DNA of 64,000 nucleotides, from positions 7,750,001 to 7,814,000 of the forward strand of contig OU612075.1 of NCBI GenBank assembly GCA_914767715.1, in the 5' to 3' direction. Made by a program: the position numbers and the translations under genes. Source of the stretch: Membranipora membranacea. Taxonomy: Eukaryota; Bryozoa; Gymnolaemata; Cheilostomatida; Membraniporidae. The first letter of the stretch is position 1. Each line of letters begins with the position of its first letter. Below are positions 60,402 to 64,000 of the stretch, piece by piece. The notes beneath the pieces were generated by a model. It did not search any database. It was not told the DNA's origin and was given only the letters and a program-made list of their open reading frames with translations.

Positions 60402-63400
60402 ATGTTGTTAGCAGCCTATATTCTTACTCTTGCGAGCGTGAGTGTAATTCAATGTAGTTTGTGTGTTCTGTATGTGTCTGTCGTCAACACATATATTACT
60501 GTCACATTTTATTTTATTCTGAGAAAGAGACAAAGACAAGAGATAAATAAACCAAGGAGTTAGTGACTCTCTAACTCCTTGATTAAACCTGTTACCGAAC
60601 GCACGTTTCTTACTCTGGTGAATGTAAGTTGACATCGTTGAGATGAGAATTAATGTCAATAACGATGATAAAAAACTGTCCTATGTAGTTCGAGTGTTCT
60701 GTTTGTGATGTTTTGGGAGTACATATTGTATTACTGTCACATTTTCTCTTATTCTGAGAAAGAGACGAGATAATTAAACCTGTTACCAAGGTTTGCGACC
60801 CTCGCAATTACTCACCTCAAACTGTTCAAAAATATTTGCCACACAGAGTCTACTCCTAGTTGGTAACACATATTTTCTGGTGAAGTTTTATGAAATGCCA
60901 ATGTTCTTATTTTTTCACAAAATATTAGCCAATATTGACCGCTGAATGTGAAGCTACATGGCCGTTGTCAATTGATCAGCCACACAAGTATTCACTATGT
61001 AGGCTACTATTCACAAGTAGCAGACAACCACAAAAGTTATTTTTTGATATTTGATGCGTAATGATGTACTACTGCTAAATTTGGACGTTACAAATAAGTA
61101 TCAATTTAGAAAGATTTAATTATTTCAATTACAAACTCTCTTCCACCATTTTGTTTCAGTAACTGGAATACCCATACTCTCAAAATAAATATATTATTGA
61201 AAAAACTTATGCATAAAATAATTTGTTTCTAGAATCCAAGCAGTAATATTTGTTTGTGTCAATCTTATACATAAACAGTCATCTCAGTTACAAATTCATC
61301 TACAAATACGATATTATTGCTTTCAATTACACTACTTTAAGATTATAAACAAAACAAAGCTTCTCAATTTAATCAAGTTTATTGCAGCCGTGGGGTTGAG
61401 GGGCTGCTGACTGCCCTGTGGTGCAGAACCATAGCTTATACCCTGGATTTTATTGCTGAGTATGTTATCTACTTATGAAGGCAAATTGCAAGTTGATTCA
61501 TAAATTATTAGTGGTGCCAGGGTTGAATTGAGCAGCCATTTGGTGCCGGGGCACGTGTTTGTTAACTGGTGCCAACATTGGTTTGAGGGGCTGCTGACTG
61601 CCCTGTGGTGCAAAACCAAAGCTTATACCTTGGATCTTCATTGTTGAGTATCTTGCCTACGGGTGAAGGTTAATTGCATCTTGATTCGTATTTTGTGATG
61701 CCAGGATTGTCTGCAATGCATTTTCTTATTAAAGATCATCAATAACTGCCCTCCTTGATTACAATACTTATAACAAATTCTCTTGATGTAATACAATATT
61801 TGTTATATGCACGGTTTTGTGTCATTTATAACTTGACCAGCAAAAAAAAATTCATGTCATTATTATTATTACTATTATATACTAAACCCATTTACTTTGT
61901 CACATATAGTGGGTTTGATTCTGACTGTTTAGCCTCACATTATTACAGTGGATGCTTTATTTTGCAGGTCTCATTTGTTTGGACAAAAGAGACTCGTTAT
62001 TCCTCCAGCACAGAATTCCGCGGGATGTTTATACATAAATCTGGCTATACCCTTACCAACGTCTCAAAAAGTTACAGTAACATCCCAACTAGATCCCGAT
62101 GTGTCCACCTCTGTGCGGCATGGGCAGACAGTGCTGAATATTGTCAATCTTTTTCTTACAATAAGGAGACTTTGGATTGTGGTATATCTAATATATTGAA
62201 CACGACAAATCAGAATGGTCAGGAAAACAACAAAACACATGTCTATGTTTTAGTTGGTGAGTCTGGCTTGTATGCTGAATTTTTTAAATTTGTTCATCTA
62301 CAACTACAACACAGTTTATTGCAGCAAGCAACTATTCTGTACTGTCAAAGTTTCTCTTTTAAATTTGCTGGATTGGAATACAAAGATTCCAAACAACAAG
62401 TTTAGATGCCTTTTGGAGTTATTGTCTAATGAGAATTTTCAGTAACAATGCATAAGGTAGCAGTACAAGTTTAGATCAAGTTTGATACATTTGTATGATG
62501 TGTATGATATGATATGTATAGACAGTTTTCTGAGCTCTGATTTGGTACTGAGGCATAAATAAGAGCTCAGAAAACTGTCTACTGTACTGTATGATTAAAA
62601 GGGGGCACTTTTATTCCCTATCCCAAGGAACAGACAACCTAAAAAACTAAATCCAAACAAAATTATTTTTCTATCACTTAATTCAAATATTCGTCTTGGT
62701 TCTGTCTTGGTTTTCCGTATTTGGTACTTTTAACCCACGCCGCATAGGAAAAACCTGCTGAAAGAGGGTTATTTTGAAAACCGCTAATGTGAGGATAAAA
62801 ATGATTTTTGATTCAGAGTCTGCATCATTGAAAACCCTGTGAGACAGTGTTTCCAAATCATTGGAGGCGTGAATGTTGATACATCTTAATTTTAGTGACG
62901 AAACTCATGAAAGATTCTGCCAAATTGTCCGCAAAACCGGCAGAAAATGCTATAATTGACTATCCAAATACTAAAATTATTTCCCAAACTATGTCCATTA
63001 TGAGTTTTCAATGTTGCAGATTCTGAATCAAAAATAATTTTTATCCTATTGTAAGCGGTTTTCTAGATAACCCTGTTTTCAACACGTTATTCCTATGCGG
63101 CTTGTGTTAAAAGTACCAAACTGGAGAGAGGATAACTCCAAATTGAGGCCTAAATCAGAGCTCAGAAAACTGTTTATACATATCATATCATACATAATAT
63201 ATACATATTTGATACTCACATGTAAATATTCCACAGATTTTGATTCACCTACAAGCCCTCCAAGAACAACAACAACAGCTAATGAACCGTCCACTGAAGA
63301 TGGAGGCACCACAGAAACATCAGAGGCTACAGACGAACAAGTGACAACACAGCCCCCCACCACTCCCTTCATGGTGGGGTATGGTCCCATTCTGTTCGGG

Positions 63401-63409
63401 ATAGGATAA
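60402..63409 (+). CDS. Small secreted protein with one PAN/apple-like module and Thr-rich tail
   Basis: Three exons, 60402-60437, 61968-62256 and 63237-63409, join in phases 0 and 1 to give 165 residues. Exon 1 encodes only MLLAAYILTLAS, which together with the start of exon 2 makes a signal peptide and leaves WTKET near the mature end. The module has C57-x3-C61-x9-C71-x11-C83, the C-x3-C being typical of PAN/apple folds. Possible N-glycosylation sites are N43, N90 and N100. The tail from about 109 to 152 is rich in Thr, Pro, Ser and Glu, suited to O-glycosylation, and ends in a short hydrophobic segment (FMVGYGPILFGIG). A soluble extracellular role is likely; a GPI anchor is possible but the hydrophobic end is short. 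The tiny first exon is supported by its GTGAGT donor and phase match. AATAAA occurs at 63879-63884. Confidence 0.75.
60439..60800. repeat. Imperfect tandem duplication of about 210 bp in intron 1
   Basis: CAATGTAGTTTGTGTGTTCTG, ACTGTCACATTTTATTTTAT and CTGAGAAAGAGAC in the first unit recur as TATGTAGTTCGAGTGTTCTG, ACTGTCACATTTTCTCTTAT and CTGAGAAAGAGAC in the second. Confidence 0.65.
61392..61710. repeat. Imperfect tandem duplication of about 185 bp in intron 1
   Basis: GGTTGAGGGGCTGCTGACTG and AGCTTATACCCTGGAT at 61395 recur as GGTTTGAGGGGCTGCTGACT and AGCTTATACCTTGGAT near 61579. The units are separated by a GGTGCC-rich spacer. Confidence 0.7.
62504..63191. mobile_element. Long foldback element in intron 2 of the small PAN gene
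   Basis: The left end ATGATATGATATGTATAGAC continues into CAGTTTTCTGAGCTCTGATT, and the right end is its inverse through TACATATCATATCAT. Inner arms also pair: GGTACTTTTAACCCACGCCG at 62723 with its near inverse near 63097-63117, and a stretch around 62756-62840 with 63005-63080. The element spans about 690 bp with arms of roughly 190 bp or more. No transposase is present. It ends 46 bp before the last coding exon. Confidence 0.75.
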
Positions 63410-64000
63410 CAGGATGCTGACTAGGAAGGTTAGCCAGGTCGTAACTTACTATGTTTTAAAGGCCAATTCAGCGATAGGTGGGAGGTTATCATACTACATA
63501 AAATTCTGCTATGAATTTTGGGAAAACACCATTAACCCTAATTTACGTTATCCTTCCACCCTAGTTTGATCCATTTGCCTGCATTCAGAGTTACTCTCCC
63601 TCCACTGGTCACGCCGCAGCAGCTTGGCCAGTAGAGGAGGAGCAACTCCGAATGCAGGCAAACCGGTTTAAACTTGTTCTTCTCCTAGCCTGCCCTTTTC
63701 CAGTTGCTGTTGCACATGATGTTGCCAGTCTTGCTTTAATTTGATCGAATCTTTGTGTTCCCTTTTGTTCTTTGACATTTGGACCAGTTTTTTTCACATA
63801 TTTTTTGGTTTAATATTTTCACTTCACTAAAAGTAATACATTGTTGCCATCATTAAGTTTCACTCTTGATACAAGAGTAATAAATGTTCAGCTATGTAAC
63901 ATCGCGATATATCATCTTCGTTTCAGCACCAGACTTCATGACCACGTATCTCCATATTTATTTGTGCCACCTGCAAAATAGCATAGCAACAACTTTATTC
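63410..64000. other. 3' UTR and right flank
   Basis: No further gene is supported. The sequence after the stop contains a hairpin element at 63562-63676 and a polyadenylation signal candidate at 63879-63884. Confidence 0.5.
63562..63676. mobile_element. Hairpin miniature element, GCCTGCATTC family, copy 2
   Basis: Arms of about 35 bp: the left includes CCATTTGCCTGCATTCAGAG and the right is its near inverse (CTCCGAATGCAGGCAAACCG). The centre is GC-rich. Same core as 52232-52331. Confidence 0.65.

Noticed and set aside
1-64000. Search for tRNA or rRNA genes, CRISPR arrays or operon signals
   Set aside because: No tRNA B-box with matching acceptor arm, no rRNA core and no spaced direct repeats of CRISPR type were seen. 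The DNA is eukaryotic.

Overview
This window is animal nuclear DNA. Every gene is split by GT-AG introns and the intergenic sequence is AT-rich. Introns carry many short inverted-repeat elements, and the recognisable proteins are metazoan: microsomal epoxide hydrolase, ARGLU1, AASDH and PAN/apple-type secreted proteins. Compact introns, the tandem epoxide hydrolases and the PAN/Thr-rich secreted genes suggest a bilaterian invertebrate. I cannot name the phylum from sequence alone.

Layout, left to right. (1) 816-6458, minus: the 5' six coding exons of a secreted protein built from three Cys-rich PAN/apple-like modules; its 3' end was not found and probably lies off the left edge. (2) 10523-16732 and 19806-38645, minus: two tandem EPHX1-like epoxide hydrolases, each with ten coding exons of matching phase and complete catalytic motifs. 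Copy 2 has lost the stop used by copy 1, giving a 29-residue tail, and its first two introns are greatly enlarged. (3) 26478-33353, plus, inside intron 2 of copy 2: an antisense 14-exon gene of a family I cannot name, about 1,280 residues, with one in-frame TGA. (4) 40625-44731, minus: a complete five-exon ARGLU1. (5) 45501-59601, plus: AASDH in 20 coding exons, carrying an adenylation domain, a carrier domain and a PQQ-type beta-propeller. It is head-to-head with ARGLU1. (6) 60402-63409, plus: a complete three-exon small secreted protein with one PAN-like module and a Thr-rich tail.

Exon boundaries were derived by hand from splice consensus, phase continuity and family similarity. Phases agree throughout each chain, which is the main support for the models. 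The genes do not form one pathway: ARGLU1 and AASDH share a promoter region, the hydrolases are a local duplication, and PAN-type genes bound both sides of the block.

The rest is dominated by small non-autonomous elements. I found several inverted-repeat families with two or more copies, two long foldbacks, a perfect 64-bp palindrome, and tandem arrays with 59-bp, about 65-bp and 11-bp units. The best candidate for something undescribed is the antisense gene in intron 2 of EPHX copy 2.
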